A stretch of 64,000 bases of DNA from Prevotella sp. (GTDB taxonomy: Bacteria > Bacteroidota > Bacteroidia > Bacteroidales > Bacteroidaceae): contig JAFYZT010000036.1 in NCBI GenBank assembly GCA_017548605.1, positions 62,001-126,000 of the forward strand, given 5' to 3'. Under the pieces are notes generated by a model, which did not search any database, was not told the DNA's origin, and saw nothing but the letters and a program-made list of their open reading frames with translations. A program made the translations under genes and the position numbers. Below, in pieces: positions 25,946-34,236 of this stretch. Positions within the stretch are counted from its first letter, which is position 1. Each line of letters starts with the position of its first letter.

Positions 25946-26872
25946 TCAAAATGAGAACACATAATCGTAGCTGTAGGTGCGCACATACACGCGGTTGCCC
26001 TTCACTACCACATATTCGGGTCCTTTATTCAAGAAAATCTTCTGCACGCGCTGACCGCTGTATTTGTCAATCACGAACAGGTAGTCGGTCTCATCGGTAA
26101 ATCCGTAGCCGCAGATGATGGAGTTACCCACAATCTCGAAGGTGGAGTTGCAGGTCAGCGGCTCCGTGGTCCAAAGGACCTCGTTGGTACGCAGGTCGAT
26201 GGCAGAGATATAGCCCGTCTGACCTTGGAAAGCCTTGGCGTAGCCGTTTCCCGTATGCGCCACATACATGATGTTGCCGTCTATCTTTATGCAGCCTATC
26301 GACTGGTCAGTACCGCTGCGGCCTTTGGGAGCATACTTGAAATTGTCAAAATTGTAAGCTCTGTATAACGTTTGTTGGCCGTCATCGGTAATAATCACAC
26401 GCATAGTGGAGCCGTAGTGTATACCGTAACTGATGGCCACATAATCGCCGAATTCGTAGCGGAAACGGGGACGCATCTCATCCATCGCCTCATTTTCATA
26501 ACGGATCTCGCTATTATCCAGACCGTTGTTCCTAAACCACGCTTCTGTATCAGTGATGCCATTTTGGAGACACGACACTTGGCGGAGTGTCACCTGCTTA
26601 CGACTCATGTTACGCTTCAGCACATGACCTTCGAAATAAGGGGCAGGCAGTGTCACATAGTTATAGCCGTTGCCGTAACTGTCAGGATCGAAATTCCCGA
26701 TGGGTTGCAGCCGGTAGCTCGACAGAAAGGCATCATCCCGCTGCGGATAGGTCACCATACGGCTCGTTGTCGTTTGCCGTTTCTGCGTCTTCCGCTTCTG
26801 GGCACTCACTTGTCCGGGAATCATCAGGCAGGCCAGTGCCAGAATGACCATCATTTTCGTGTTCCGTTTCAT
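25946..26872 (-). CDS. Secreted protein of unknown function, twin copy 2
   Basis: 308 residues from the ATG at 26872; an ATG two codons upstream is also possible. It is about two-thirds identical by eye to the preceding gene, with the same signal peptide, RKTQKRQTT patch, KRNMSRKQVTLRQVSC segment, GYISAIDLRTNEVLWTTE and terminal NRVYVRTYSYDYVFSF. Both twins keep a G-rich hairpin element 1 nt after the stop, so the element was probably duplicated with the gene. The leader carries an octanucleotide repeat. The function is unknown. Confidence 0.8.
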   Translation of the reverse strand: MKRNTKMMVILALACLMIPGQVSAQKRKTQKRQTTTSRMVTYPQRDDAFLSSYRLQPIGNFDPDSYGNGYNYVTLPAPYFEGHVLKRNMSRKQVTLRQVSCLQNGITDTEAWFRNNGLDNSEIRYENEAMDEMRPRFRYEFGDYVAISYGIHYGSTMRVIITDDGQQTLYRAYNFDNFKYAPKGRSGTDQSIGCIKIDGNIMYVAHTGNGYAKAFQGQTGYISAIDLRTNEVLWTTEPLTCNSTFEIVGNSIICGYGFTDETDYLFVIDKYSGQRVQKIFLNKGPEYVVVKGNRVYVRTYSYDYVFSF

Positions 26873-26918
26873 AATCATAAGTTTTTTTATTGGTAATTAT
26901 TTATATTTTGATATGTCC

Positions 26919-26966
26919 AGACTCCCAGACTCCCAGACTCCCAGACTCCCAGACTCCCAGACTCCC
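26919..26966. repeat. Six perfect copies of the octamer AGACTCCC in a leader region
   Basis: Six tandem AGACTCCC units are followed by degenerate AAACTTCT and AAACTCCC. They lie between the likely promoter (27014-27021) and the start of twin copy 2. In the minus-strand mRNA they read GGGAGTCT. Confidence 0.92.
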
Positions 26967-27120
26967 AAACTTCTAAACTCCCAAAAGAAAACTCTCTCTT
27001 CCCTTTCCCTTTGCAAATATACTATTATTTGTTAGCATTTGAAACAATATCCACTCATATATGATGAAATGGGGTTAATGATGTATAAGAATGGCATTTT
27101 GGGGGACATGTCACAACAAC

Positions 27121-27160
27121 AAAAAAAGAAGAAACCACACCCTGAGGTGCAGCCCCTTCT
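27121..27160 (-). terminator. Terminator of the 119-residue gene
   Basis: On the minus strand AGAAG...CACC/GGTG...CTTCT forms a nested hairpin followed by seven T. Confidence 0.65.
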
Positions 27161-27197
27161 CACTCATATTTTTCGCTAGAGTAAAGTTCTTTGATTC

Positions 27198-27557
27198 TTA
27201 TTTCAGACCACGGTTTTTCAGTGTGGCGTTCAGGATGGTCACATAGGTCCTGTACTGATCCTCGTTGAGGATGTTGCGCATGTAGGTCAGGTCGTGACTG
27301 AGGGCTTTGTTCATCAAACGAACACGTTCTTCCTGTGAGGAGGCACCGGCGTTCATCATCTCCTGAGTAAATCTTTTCTGAACCATGTCAACTGAATCCC
27401 ACTGGTCAACGCTCAGGTGGAGTGCGGTACCAAGTTTCGTCATGTCGATGTTAAAGCTGTAAGCTTCTACACTGGCGGTCTTCTCATTCTCTTCGCCCTC
27501 GGCGAAAGCCACGGTCATTGTCAGCGCCATGGCCAAAGTCATCATAAACTTTTTCAT
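27198..27557 (-). CDS. Small secreted helical protein, unknown
   Basis: 119 residues. The signal peptide MKKFMMTLAMALTMTVAFA is followed by an acidic linker and then amphipathic helices (LSVDQWDSVDMVQKRFTQEMMNAGAS and EERVRLMNKALSHDLTYMRNILNEDQYRTYVTILN). The pattern of LSxxQ, then NxxLxEDQYxxY, recalls Spy/CpxP-like LTxxQ chaperones and DUF4890-like Bacteroidota proteins, but similarity is weak. It has its own terminator and is divergent from rlmN. Confidence 0.75.
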   Translation of the reverse strand: MKKFMMTLAMALTMTVAFAEGEENEKTASVEAYSFNIDMTKLGTALHLSVDQWDSVDMVQKRFTQEMMNAGASSQEERVRLMNKALSHDLTYMRNILNEDQYRTYVTILNATLKNRGLK

Positions 27558-27788
27558 TTTCTTTTAAATTTTATAGTGTTAAACTTTTTGGTTGATTTCT
27601 TTTGTCGATGCAAAAGTAGTATGAGAATTGGGCTCATTCCTAAAAATAACCTCATTTTCTATCTTACTCGTTGCGACATGCTCCTATATATGCGCCAAAT
27701 GGGGAGAATGTCTGTGTTTTTTGTCGCATTAGCCCAGAAAAACATCCATCTTTTCACTTTAAACCATCCTTTTTTCAGAAGTTTTGCC

Positions 27789-27796
27789 TATTTTTG
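27789..27796 (+). promoter_or_regulatory. rlmN promoter -7 element
   Basis: TATTTTTG, 16 bases before the ATG at 27813. This decides against the much longer upstream frame. Confidence 0.7.
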
Positions 27797-27812
27797 CAGA
27801 AAAATTGGCATC

Positions 27813-28868
27813 ATGTCCGAAAACAATACCGAAACAACGGTGAAAACACCTTTGCTGGGAATGACCCTCGACCAACTACGACAGGTGGCCAAGGAACAGG
27901 GCATGCCTGCCTTTACGGGGGCACAGATGGCCAAATGGCTCTATGAAAGCCATGTGACGGACATCCAGCAGATGACGAACATCTCAAAAGCCAACCGTGC
28001 CAAGCTGGAAGAGAACTACACCGTGGGGGCCATGTCCCCTGTGGATTGCCAGCGTTCCGTTGACGGCACCGTGAAATACCTCTTCCCCACAGAAAATGGA
28101 AAGTTTGTGGAAACGGTATATATCCCCGATGGCGAAAGAGCCACGCTTTGCATGTCGTGTCAGGTGGGATGCAAGATGAACTGCCTGTTCTGCCAGACGG
28201 GCAAACAGGGCTTCGAAGGGAACCTCTCGGTGCGCGACATCATCAACCAGATATATGCCTTGCCCGAACGTGACACCCTGACCAATGTGGTGTTTATGGG
28301 ACAGGGGGAGCCGATGGACAACCTCGATGCGGTGCTCCGCGCCACGGAAATCCTCACCGCACCCTATGCCTTCGCATGGAGCCCGCGGCGTATCACGGTG
28401 AGTAGCGTGGGGGTGAAAAACAAACTCAAGCGGTTCCTCGATGAGAGCGAATGCCACGTGGCGATATCACTGCACGCGCCAAACCATGAACTGCGCTCCT
28501 CGCTTATGCCGGCGGAAAAAGGCATGCCCATCGCCGATGTGATAGAACTGCTGAGGAACTACGACTTCGCTCATCAACGGCGACTGTCGTTCGAATACAT
28601 CGTTTTCGGCGGAATCAACGACTCGATGGCGCACGCACGACAACTGCTCAAGATGTTGCGCGGACTGGACTGCCGTGTCAACCTGATACGGTTCCACCAT
28701 ATACCAGGCACCGACCTGCACGGAGCAACAGAGGAAAAGATGCTCGAATGGCGCGACTTCCTCACATCGCACGGACTGTTCACCACCATCAGGGCAAGTA
28801 GGGGAGAGGATATATTCGCAGCCTGTGGATTGCTCAGTACGGCAAAAACGAAGGAAAATGAGAAATAA
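27813..28868 (+). CDS. rlmN: 23S rRNA/tRNA adenine-C2 methyltransferase RlmN
   Basis: 351 residues from the ATG at 27813. It is a radical SAM enzyme that methylates C2 of A2503 in 23S rRNA and A37 in some tRNAs. The cluster motif is Cys120, Cys124 and Cys127 (CKMNCLFC). The SAM-binding segment is VVFMGQGEPMDN, and the C-terminal RASRGEDIFAACGLL carries the catalytic methyl-carrier cysteine. The in-frame open stretch back to 27417 is not used because the promoter lies inside it. The 3' end overlaps the next gene by 11 bases, giving translational coupling. Confidence 0.96.
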   Translation: MSENNTETTVKTPLLGMTLDQLRQVAKEQGMPAFTGAQMAKWLYESHVTDIQQMTNISKANRAKLEENYTVGAMSPVDCQRSVDGTVKYLFPTENGKFVETVYIPDGERATLCMSCQVGCKMNCLFCQTGKQGFEGNLSVRDIINQIYALPERDTLTNVVFMGQGEPMDNLDAVLRATEILTAPYAFAWSPRRITVSSVGVKNKLKRFLDESECHVAISLHAPNHELRSSLMPAEKGMPIADVIELLRNYDFAHQRRLSFEYIVFGGINDSMAHARQLLKMLRGLDCRVNLIRFHHIPGTDLHGATEEKMLEWRDFLTSHGLFTTIRASRGEDIFAACGLLSTAKTKENEK

Positions 28869-29805
28869 ATGGAAGATAGGCTCATTATGGACCGTGGTCC
28901 TGTGCTTGCTTCTGGGGTGTAACGAAGGCAACCCCTTACAACCCAAGAGTGGCGGACACCCTTATGAGGTGCTGCTCGTGGGCGACAGCGGCGGGGTGGT
29001 GATGCGCCAACTGACGGTCGATATGGCGGGCCTCCCGCAGCCGGAACCCTGGTTCGACGTGGTGGTGACCGACAGTGCAGGCTTCCAACGCAATGGCAAG
29101 ACCATGCGCAATGTGGTGAGGGTGGATGTTGCCCCGGCGGCCACGGAACGCACGGTAATAAGATACGAACGCAATGTGTTTGCCGCACCGCAAATCATCG
29201 TACATGTGCTTACTCCTTCATGGAAGGCACTTGACGATGAGATGCCTGCCCTGGGCGAGCGTCTGAGGACACTCCTCGATGGTGCGGAACGCTCACGACA
29301 GATGGCTTATCTCTCCTCACATCATGCCATGGAACCAACCGCAACGGTGGAGAGGAAGTTCGGGGCGCAGATGTGGATTCCCGTGGAGATGAAGGCTTCC
29401 ATGCAGACCGACAGTTTTCTGTGGCTCTCGAACGACGCGGCAGAGGGTATGTGTAATATATGTATATATAGGATAGCCTCAGCCGACACGGCGCGATTTG
29501 TTGCAGCACGCGACAGTGTGATGGAGAGGAATGTCAAGGGCGAGACCGACAGGATGCACATGGCTACAGCACCCTTCCCGCTGCAATGGCTGCAAGGCAA
29601 CGACAGCACGTCGTGGGTGGCACGCGGACTGTGGGAGATGGTGGGCGATGCCATGGGAGGACCTTTCGTGGCGCGTATCATGCAACAGCCCGACGGCACG
29701 GCACTGGTGGCCGAGTCCTTCGTATATGCACCGGAAGGAAAGAAACGAAATCTCCTCCGTCGCACCGAGGCATCACTCTTCACCTTTAAAAAGGTAAAAG
29801 AGTAA
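28858..29805 (+). CDS. DUF4837 family lipoprotein
   Basis: 315 residues from ATG 28858, which overlaps rlmN by 11 bases. The lipobox is LLLGC in MRNKWKIGSLWTVVLCLLLGCNEG, so it is probably an outer-membrane lipoprotein. The body begins with HPYEVLLVGDSGGVVM and has mixed alpha/beta sequence, consistent with the DUF4837 family I recall beside rlmN in Bacteroidota. The function is unknown. The last codons (Lys-Val-Lys-Glu-stop) merge into a GTAAAAAA octamer array. Confidence 0.8.
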   Translation: MRNKWKIGSLWTVVLCLLLGCNEGNPLQPKSGGHPYEVLLVGDSGGVVMRQLTVDMAGLPQPEPWFDVVVTDSAGFQRNGKTMRNVVRVDVAPAATERTVIRYERNVFAAPQIIVHVLTPSWKALDDEMPALGERLRTLLDGAERSRQMAYLSSHHAMEPTATVERKFGAQMWIPVEMKASMQTDSFLWLSNDAAEGMCNICIYRIASADTARFVAARDSVMERNVKGETDRMHMATAPFPLQWLQGNDSTSWVARGLWEMVGDAMGGPFVARIMQQPDGTALVAESFVYAPEGKKRNLLRRTEASLFTFKKVKE

Positions 29806-29833
29806 AAAAGTAAAAAAGTAAAAAAGTAAAAGT
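29794..29833. repeat. GTAAAAAA octamer array across a stop codon
   Basis: Units at 29802, 29810, 29818 and 29826 follow a degenerate GGTAAAAGA unit within the coding end. The TAA stop of the DUF4837 gene is inside the first full unit. Confidence 0.9.
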
Positions 29834-29870
29834 CGTAGTCGTAGTAATGTCCATTTTAACTCCCACTTTA

Positions 29871-29968
29871 ACTCCCATGAGCGAAGCGAATTAACTTCCA
29901 TTTTAACTCCATTAATGGAAAACTTCCATGAGCGAAGCGAATTAACTTCCATTATAACTCCCACTTAA
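29871..29968. repeat. Repeat with GAGCGAAGCGAATTAAC core
   Basis: A 28-bp segment at 29875-29902 is repeated at 29926-29953, embedded in TTAACTCC/TTAACTTCC units. Related sequence occurs at 51823-51872 (inverted) and 52881-52924. Confidence 0.85.
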
Positions 29969-30006
29969 ACTATCGATAAACTTACAAACTTACGAACTCA
30001 CATAAT

Positions 30007-31086
30007 ATGGAACAAAGAAAAATAAGGGTGGCCATCACCCAAGGCGATACCAACGGAATAGGTTATGAAACAATCTTCAAATGCTTTGCCGAACCGGCAA
30101 GCCTCGAACTGTGTACTCCCATCGTTTACGGTTCACCGAAGGTGGCAGCCTATCACCGCAAGGCATTGAACATGCAGGCCAATTTCAGTATCATCACTTC
30201 GGCCAATGCGGCACAGGACGACAAACTCAATGTGCTGACAGCCTTCGATGGCGACGTGAAGGTGGATATGGGAACACGAACACCGGAGTCGGGCGCGGCG
30301 GCTCGGAAGGCTCTCGACAGGGCCATCGCCGACTTCGCCACGGGGGCATTCGATGCATTGGTAACCATGCCCATGGATTTAGCCGACCTCGACGGGGCTT
30401 CATCACAGGCGGACTATATCATTAGGGCCTTGGGACTGACCGACGACTGTATGCAGGTGTTTACCTGCGGACAACTGCGACTGGCTGTGGCTACACCATC
30501 ATGTCCGGTGGGAGCAGCCGCCACGCTCATCAGCAAAGAAGGGGTGGAGGGAAAGGCTAAGACGCTGTTCAATTGCTTGAAACGCGACTTCCGAGTGAAC
30601 AACCCCCGTCTGGCGGTGTTGGCCTATAACCCGCAGCCTTCGACAGAGGAAAATGAAGCTATCGTGCCTGCCGTGGAACAACTCAAGACGGACAAGGTGT
30701 GGACATACGGACCATTCAGTGCCGACGACTTTTTCAGCCAGTGCCAGCATGTGCATTTCGATGCCATATTGGCCATGTACCACGAACAGGCCATGATTCC
30801 TTTCAAGATGCTCGCCAACGAGGGGGCCGGCGTGTTCACGACGGGACTGGCTCAGCCATTGGTGGAGCCGCTGTTCATGGGTAATACGGAACAAGGAACT
30901 GTCGACGAGCTGCCTCTGCGCATGGCCATCTATATGGCTGTCGATGCTGCACGTAACCGTGCCAACTATGACGAACCGCTGGCCAACCCGCTGAAAAAGC
31001 TGTATCACGAGAAACGCGACGAGAGCGAGAAAGTGCGTTTCGCCATCCCCAAGAAGCATGAGGATAAACCGGAGGAGAAAAACTAA
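30007..31086 (+). CDS. PdxA-like protein, probably catalytically altered
   Basis: 359 residues, alignable end to end with 4-hydroxythreonine-4-phosphate dehydrogenase (PdxA): opening QGDTNGIGYETI, then PIVYGSPKVAAYHR, CPVGAAATLISKEGV, AMYHEQAMIPFK and the late GVFTTGLAQPLVEP. Expected active-site residues are not there. The GHT of the substrate loop is replaced by SSQ at 132-134, the metal His of NPHAG by Gln210, and the His of DHGTA by Glu295. Only the His259 metal ligand is kept. It sits in the expected Bacteroidota neighbourhood. It may be a repurposed or inactive paralogue; the classical symbol is withheld for that reason. Confidence 0.8.
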   Translation: MEQRKIRVAITQGDTNGIGYETIFKCFAEPASLELCTPIVYGSPKVAAYHRKALNMQANFSIITSANAAQDDKLNVLTAFDGDVKVDMGTRTPESGAAARKALDRAIADFATGAFDALVTMPMDLADLDGASSQADYIIRALGLTDDCMQVFTCGQLRLAVATPSCPVGAAATLISKEGVEGKAKTLFNCLKRDFRVNNPRLAVLAYNPQPSTEENEAIVPAVEQLKTDKVWTYGPFSADDFFSQCQHVHFDAILAMYHEQAMIPFKMLANEGAGVFTTGLAQPLVEPLFMGNTEQGTVDELPLRMAIYMAVDAARNRANYDEPLANPLKKLYHEKRDESEKVRFAIPKKHEDKPEEKN

Positions 31087-31135
31087 AAACCTCTAAAATA
31101 TCTGCCAAAATTGCACATATCCGAAAAAATATGTG

Positions 31136-31143
31136 TAATTTTG
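31136..31143 (+). promoter_or_regulatory. Promoter -7 element of the regulator-LptE gene
   Basis: TAATTTTG, 8 bases before the ATG at 31152, implying a very short leader. An ATTG at 31110-31113 is a possible -33 box at a slightly long spacing. Confidence 0.65.
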
Positions 31144-31151
31144 TCACCCCA

Positions 31152-32870
31152 ATGGAGAATAGTAAACTACAACAGGTAAAAAACCGATACCAGATAGTGG
31201 GCAATAGCGAGGCGCTGAACCATGCGCTCGATATTGCCTTGCAGGTGGCATCTACCAATCTGTCAGTGCTCATCGTGGGCGAGAGTGGGGTGGGAAAGGA
31301 AATCATCCCGCGCATCATCCACGACAATTCCACACGGCGAAAGGAGAAATTCTTCGCCGTTAACTGTGGCTCCATACCTGAAGGTACTATCGACAGCGAA
31401 CTCTTCGGACACGAGAGAGGGTCGTTCACCGGAGCCATCGGCGAGAGCGAGGGCTATTTCGGTGTGGCGAACAAAGGTACCATCTTCCTCGATGAGGTGG
31501 GTGAACTGCCACTTTCCACGCAGACACGACTGCTCCGCGTGCTCGAGTCGGGCGAATATATCCGCGTGGGTGGACAGGAAATCAGAAAGACCGACGTGCG
31601 CATCGTGGCGGCTACCAATGTTAACATGCGCAAGGCCATCAGCGAGGGACGGTTCCGCGAAGACCTCTTCTATCGACTGAACACCATACCCATCGCCATG
31701 CCGGCATTACGCGAGAGGGGAACTGACATACTGCTGCTCTTCCGGCTCTTCGCCCTGCAGATGCAGGAACAATACCATATCCCCAAGATAACGCTCACCA
31801 AGGAGGCAGAGGCGTTGATGCTCAAATATAAGTGGCCGGGAAACGTACGACAGCTGAAGAATATCACCGAACAGATGTCGGTGCTCAGCCGCGAAAGGGT
31901 TATCACGGCCGATATCCTTCGCACTTTTATTCCCGACGACCCCGAGACGACGGAACTGGCCACTGTCGCCAAGACAGGACCTCATTCCTATGAGAACGAA
32001 CGGGAGATGCTGTTGCAGGTGCTCTATGAACTGCGTACCAACGTGGGCGACCTCAGGAGGGAACTAAACGGACTGCGGCACCAGATTGATGATGCGAAAA
32101 ACCTGACTACTGCAGCGCAAAACCTTCAGACCAACCTGCCGGCAACATTCGACGCAGCGGATGGAAACGATGACAAGAACACTAAGAAACCCGTTGTTGA
32201 AGATGCTGAGGCGGAGGAGATATCTGAGCCGGAAAGCCTGAACCTCAATGATATAGGACGGCAGATGCTGGAAAAAGCACTTGAACGCAACGGGGGAAAC
32301 CGTAAGAAGGCGGCACGTGAACTGGGAATCTCCGACCGCACGCTCTATAGGCGGCTGCGACAGTTCGGACTGACCATGCTCATCGCACTCTTCACATTGT
32401 CCTCTTTTTCATCGTGCAAGGTGTCGTACAGCTTCAGCGGGGCAAGTATCGACTACTCCAAGACCAAGACCATACAGATTGCCGACTTCCCGATACGCTC
32501 GTCGTATGTGTGGGGACCCATGCAGGGCATCTTCAACAATGCACTGCGCGAACTCTTCTCATCACGCACTCACCTTGAAGAGGTACGGCGCAATGGCGAC
32601 CTCGTGCTCGAAGGGGAGATAACGCAATACCAACAACGAAATAAGGGTATCTCAAGCGAGGGATATTCAGAGCAGGTAGAACTGTCGATGACGGTAAATG
32701 TCAGGTTCACCAACAACAAGAACCACGACGAGGACTTCGAACAGCAGTTCACAGCTACGAATACCTACCCCAGCACACAGTCGCTCAACTCCGTACAGGA
32801 GGAACTGGTGACACAGATGGTGGAAGACATCACCCAACAGATTTACAATGCCACAGTGGCCAACTGGTAA
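31152..32870 (+). CDS. Sigma-54-type AAA+ regulator fused in frame to LptE-like lipoprotein
   Basis: 572 residues from the ATG at 31152. Residues 20-260 are a sigma-54-interaction AAA+ domain: Walker A GESGVGKE (43-50), GSFTGA loop (90-95, in place of GAFTGA), and Walker B GTIFLDEVGELP. An arginine/sensor region REDLFYRLNTIPIAMP follows. No N-terminal receiver domain is present. A coiled linker (280-370) leads to a Fis-type helix-turn-helix (NRKKAARELGISDRTLYRRLRQFG, ending at 406). Without a stop it runs into MLIALFTLSSFSSCKVSYSF, a lipoprotein signal with Cys422, then an LptE-like domain (SGASIDYSKTKTIQIADFPIRS to the end). LptE normally plugs LptD for LPS export. An internal ATG at 32376 could yield free LptE. 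Confidence 0.85.
   Translation: MENSKLQQVKNRYQIVGNSEALNHALDIALQVASTNLSVLIVGESGVGKEIIPRIIHDNSTRRKEKFFAVNCGSIPEGTIDSELFGHERGSFTGAIGESEGYFGVANKGTIFLDEVGELPLSTQTRLLRVLESGEYIRVGGQEIRKTDVRIVAATNVNMRKAISEGRFREDLFYRLNTIPIAMPALRERGTDILLLFRLFALQMQEQYHIPKITLTKEAEALMLKYKWPGNVRQLKNITEQMSVLSRERVITADILRTFIPDDPETTELATVAKTGPHSYENEREMLLQVLYELRTNVGDLRRELNGLRHQIDDAKNLTTAAQNLQTNLPATFDAADGNDDKNTKKPVVEDAEAEEISEPESLNLNDIGRQMLEKALERNGGNRKKAARELGISDRTLYRRLRQFGLTMLIALFTLSSFSSCKVSYSFSGASIDYSKTKTIQIADFPIRSSYVWGPMQGIFNNALRELFSSRTHLEEVRRNGDLVLEGEITQYQQRNKGISSEGYSEQVELSMTVNVRFTNNKNHDEDFEQQFTATNTYPSTQSLNSVQEELVTQMVEDITQQIYNATVANW
32376..32870 (+). CDS. lptE: LptE-like lipoprotein, possible internal-start product
   Basis: 164 residues if translation begins at the in-frame ATG at 32376. 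The peptide starts with a hydrophobic stretch and lipobox-like FSSC, then SYSFSGASIDYSKTKTIQI, as in Bacteroidota LptE family proteins that assemble with LptD in the outer membrane. An out-of-frame TGA at 32371-32373 ends two bases before this ATG. This is the layout expected if a separate upstream stop was lost by a one- or two-base change. Whether a separate protein is made cannot be told from sequence. Confidence 0.55.
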   Translation: MLIALFTLSSFSSCKVSYSFSGASIDYSKTKTIQIADFPIRSSYVWGPMQGIFNNALRELFSSRTHLEEVRRNGDLVLEGEITQYQQRNKGISSEGYSEQVELSMTVNVRFTNNKNHDEDFEQQFTATNTYPSTQSLNSVQEELVTQMVEDITQQIYNATVANW

Positions 32871-32876
32871 ACTGAC

Positions 32877-33614
32877 ATGACCGACATCCAGCATTATATC
32901 GACCATCCCGAACAACTCGACAAGGAAACGCTGTTCACGCTGCGTTCCCTCGTGGCGCAATATCCGTATTACCAACCGGCACGCATACTGTTGCTGAAGA
33001 ACCTGTTCCTGATGCACGACCCTTCCTTCGACGAGGAACTGCGAAGGGCGGCCATATTCATCACCGACAGGAATGTGCTATTCGAAATGGTGGAAGCGGC
33101 ACATTATTTGCTGAAGAAGGAAACCACGGAGAAGAAACCGGCCGACAAGGAAGATGCCGCCAGCAGGACGATGACGCTCATCGACAATTTCCTCGACTCC
33201 ATGCCGGAAAAAGAAGAGGAAACACCGAAAAAACGGAAACCGACACCTGCCGATGCTGCCATTGATTATGTGGCTTACCTCCTTGAAACGGAGACGGAAG
33301 AGGAAGCACAAGAGCAGACACCGGCGATGAAGGGACAGACGCTCATCGACGATTTCATCAAAAACAAGGATGGACGCCGTATTCAACTCAAGGAAAATCC
33401 AGAATACACACCGCAACTCGACGATGACACCAAACAGGGTGGGGAAGGGTTCTTCACCGAGACTTTGGCCAAAATTTACGTCAAACAAGGGCGATATTCT
33501 AAGGCTTTGGAAATTATTAAGCGTTTAAATTTGAATTATCCAAAAAAAAGTGCTTACTTTGCAGACCAAATTCGCTTCTTGGAACGATTGATAATAAACA
33601 ACAATAACAAATAA
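32877..33614 (+). CDS. TPR-like protein of unknown function
   Basis: 245 residues, no signal peptide. An N-terminal helical region (DKETLFTLRSLVAQYPYYQPARILLLKNLF) and a C-terminal helical repeat (FFTETLAKIYVKQGRYSKALEIIKRLNLNYPKKSAYFADQIRFLERLI) resemble tetratricopeptide repeats. They are joined by a long charged, glutamate- and lysine-rich linker (about 80-160). It starts 6 bases after the LptE region and ends 6 bases before secG, so it is in the same operon. A scaffold role is inferred. Confidence 0.8.
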   Translation: MTDIQHYIDHPEQLDKETLFTLRSLVAQYPYYQPARILLLKNLFLMHDPSFDEELRRAAIFITDRNVLFEMVEAAHYLLKKETTEKKPADKEDAASRTMTLIDNFLDSMPEKEEETPKKRKPTPADAAIDYVAYLLETETEEEAQEQTPAMKGQTLIDDFIKNKDGRRIQLKENPEYTPQLDDDTKQGGEGFFTETLAKIYVKQGRYSKALEIIKRLNLNYPKKSAYFADQIRFLERLIINNNNK

Positions 33615-33620
33615 AGTAAA

Positions 33621-34064
33621 ATGTACACACTTTTCGTAATTCTTATCGTACTGGCAGCCATACTGATGATTTTCATCGTGCTGATCCAGGAAAGCAAGGG
33701 TGGAGGCTTGTCTTCCAACTTCTCTTCGGCCAACCAGATCGTGGGTGTCCGTAAAACAACCGACTTCATCGAAAAGGCCACTTGGGGCCTCGCCATTGCC
33801 ATGGTGGTGCTCAGCGTGCTCTGCGCATCCGTGGCTCCCACAGCAACGGCTTCCAAGAGTGCCGTGCAGGGACAGGTAGAGAATCCGTTGACCAATCCTA
33901 CCACACAGCAAAACTTCGGTGCTTCACAGCAGGCCGCTCCTGCAGCCCCCGCCGCTGAAGGTGCAGCCCCCGCTGCTGCCCCTGCTGCTGAAGGTGCAGC
34001 TTCCGCACCCGCTGCTCCTGCAGCACCTGCAGCCCCCGCTACTCCTTCTGCTCCGCAGCAATAG
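33621..34064 (+). CDS. secG: Preprotein translocase subunit SecG
   Basis: 147 residues. SecG assists SecYEG-mediated export. The two TM helices (about 1-22 and 55-77) flank the conserved IQESKGGGLSSNFSSANQIVGVRKTTDFIEKATW. The C-terminal 45 residues are an alanine/proline-rich low-complexity tail with repeated AAPAAEGAAP units, longer than in most SecG proteins and probably unstructured. It is the last gene before tRNA-His. Confidence 0.93.
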   Translation: MYTLFVILIVLAAILMIFIVLIQESKGGGLSSNFSSANQIVGVRKTTDFIEKATWGLAIAMVVLSVLCASVAPTATASKSAVQGQVENPLTNPTTQQNFGASQQAAPAAPAAEGAAPAAAPAAEGAASAPAAPAAPAAPATPSAPQQ

Positions 34065-34091
34065 GATATTTTGCTAAAAGTGCAATAAAAA

Positions 34092-34123
34092 TTTGGAGTA
34101 TTCAAATTTAATGTTTACCTTTG
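34092..34123 (+). promoter_or_regulatory. tRNA-His promoter
   Basis: TTTG (34092-34095), 20 bases, TACCTTTG (34116-34123). The predicted start is about 24 bases before the tRNA. Confidence 0.8.
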
Positions 34124-34153
34124 CATCCGCTTTTCCGATGGAAAGGTCTACAC

Positions 34154-34228
34154 GGTGCCCGTAGTTCAGTTGGTTAGAGCGTCAGATTGTGGTTCTGAAT
34201 GTCGTGGGTTCGAGTCCCACCGGGCACC
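34154..34228 (+). tRNA. tRNA-His (anticodon GTG)
   Basis: The acceptor arm GTGCCCG (34155-34161) pairs with CGGGCAC (34221-34227). The extra G at 34154 faces C at 34228, the G-1:C73 pair diagnostic of tRNA-His. The anticodon loop TTGTGGT gives GTG. The T arm GTGGG-TTCGAGT-CCCAC is intact. CCA is not encoded. Confidence 0.97.
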
Positions 34229-34236
34229 CTCGAAAA

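Larger units (their letters stand above)
26879..27197. other. 319-base gene-free stretch
   Basis: Holds the octamer array, a minus-strand -7 element TATATTTG (complement of 27014-27021) and the terminator at 27121-27160. Nothing else was recognised. Confidence 0.7.

Noticed and set aside
27417-27812. N-terminal extension of RlmN by 132 codons
   Set aside because: The promoter -7 box is at 27789 and the extension overlaps the divergent 119-residue gene; family length is met from 27813.
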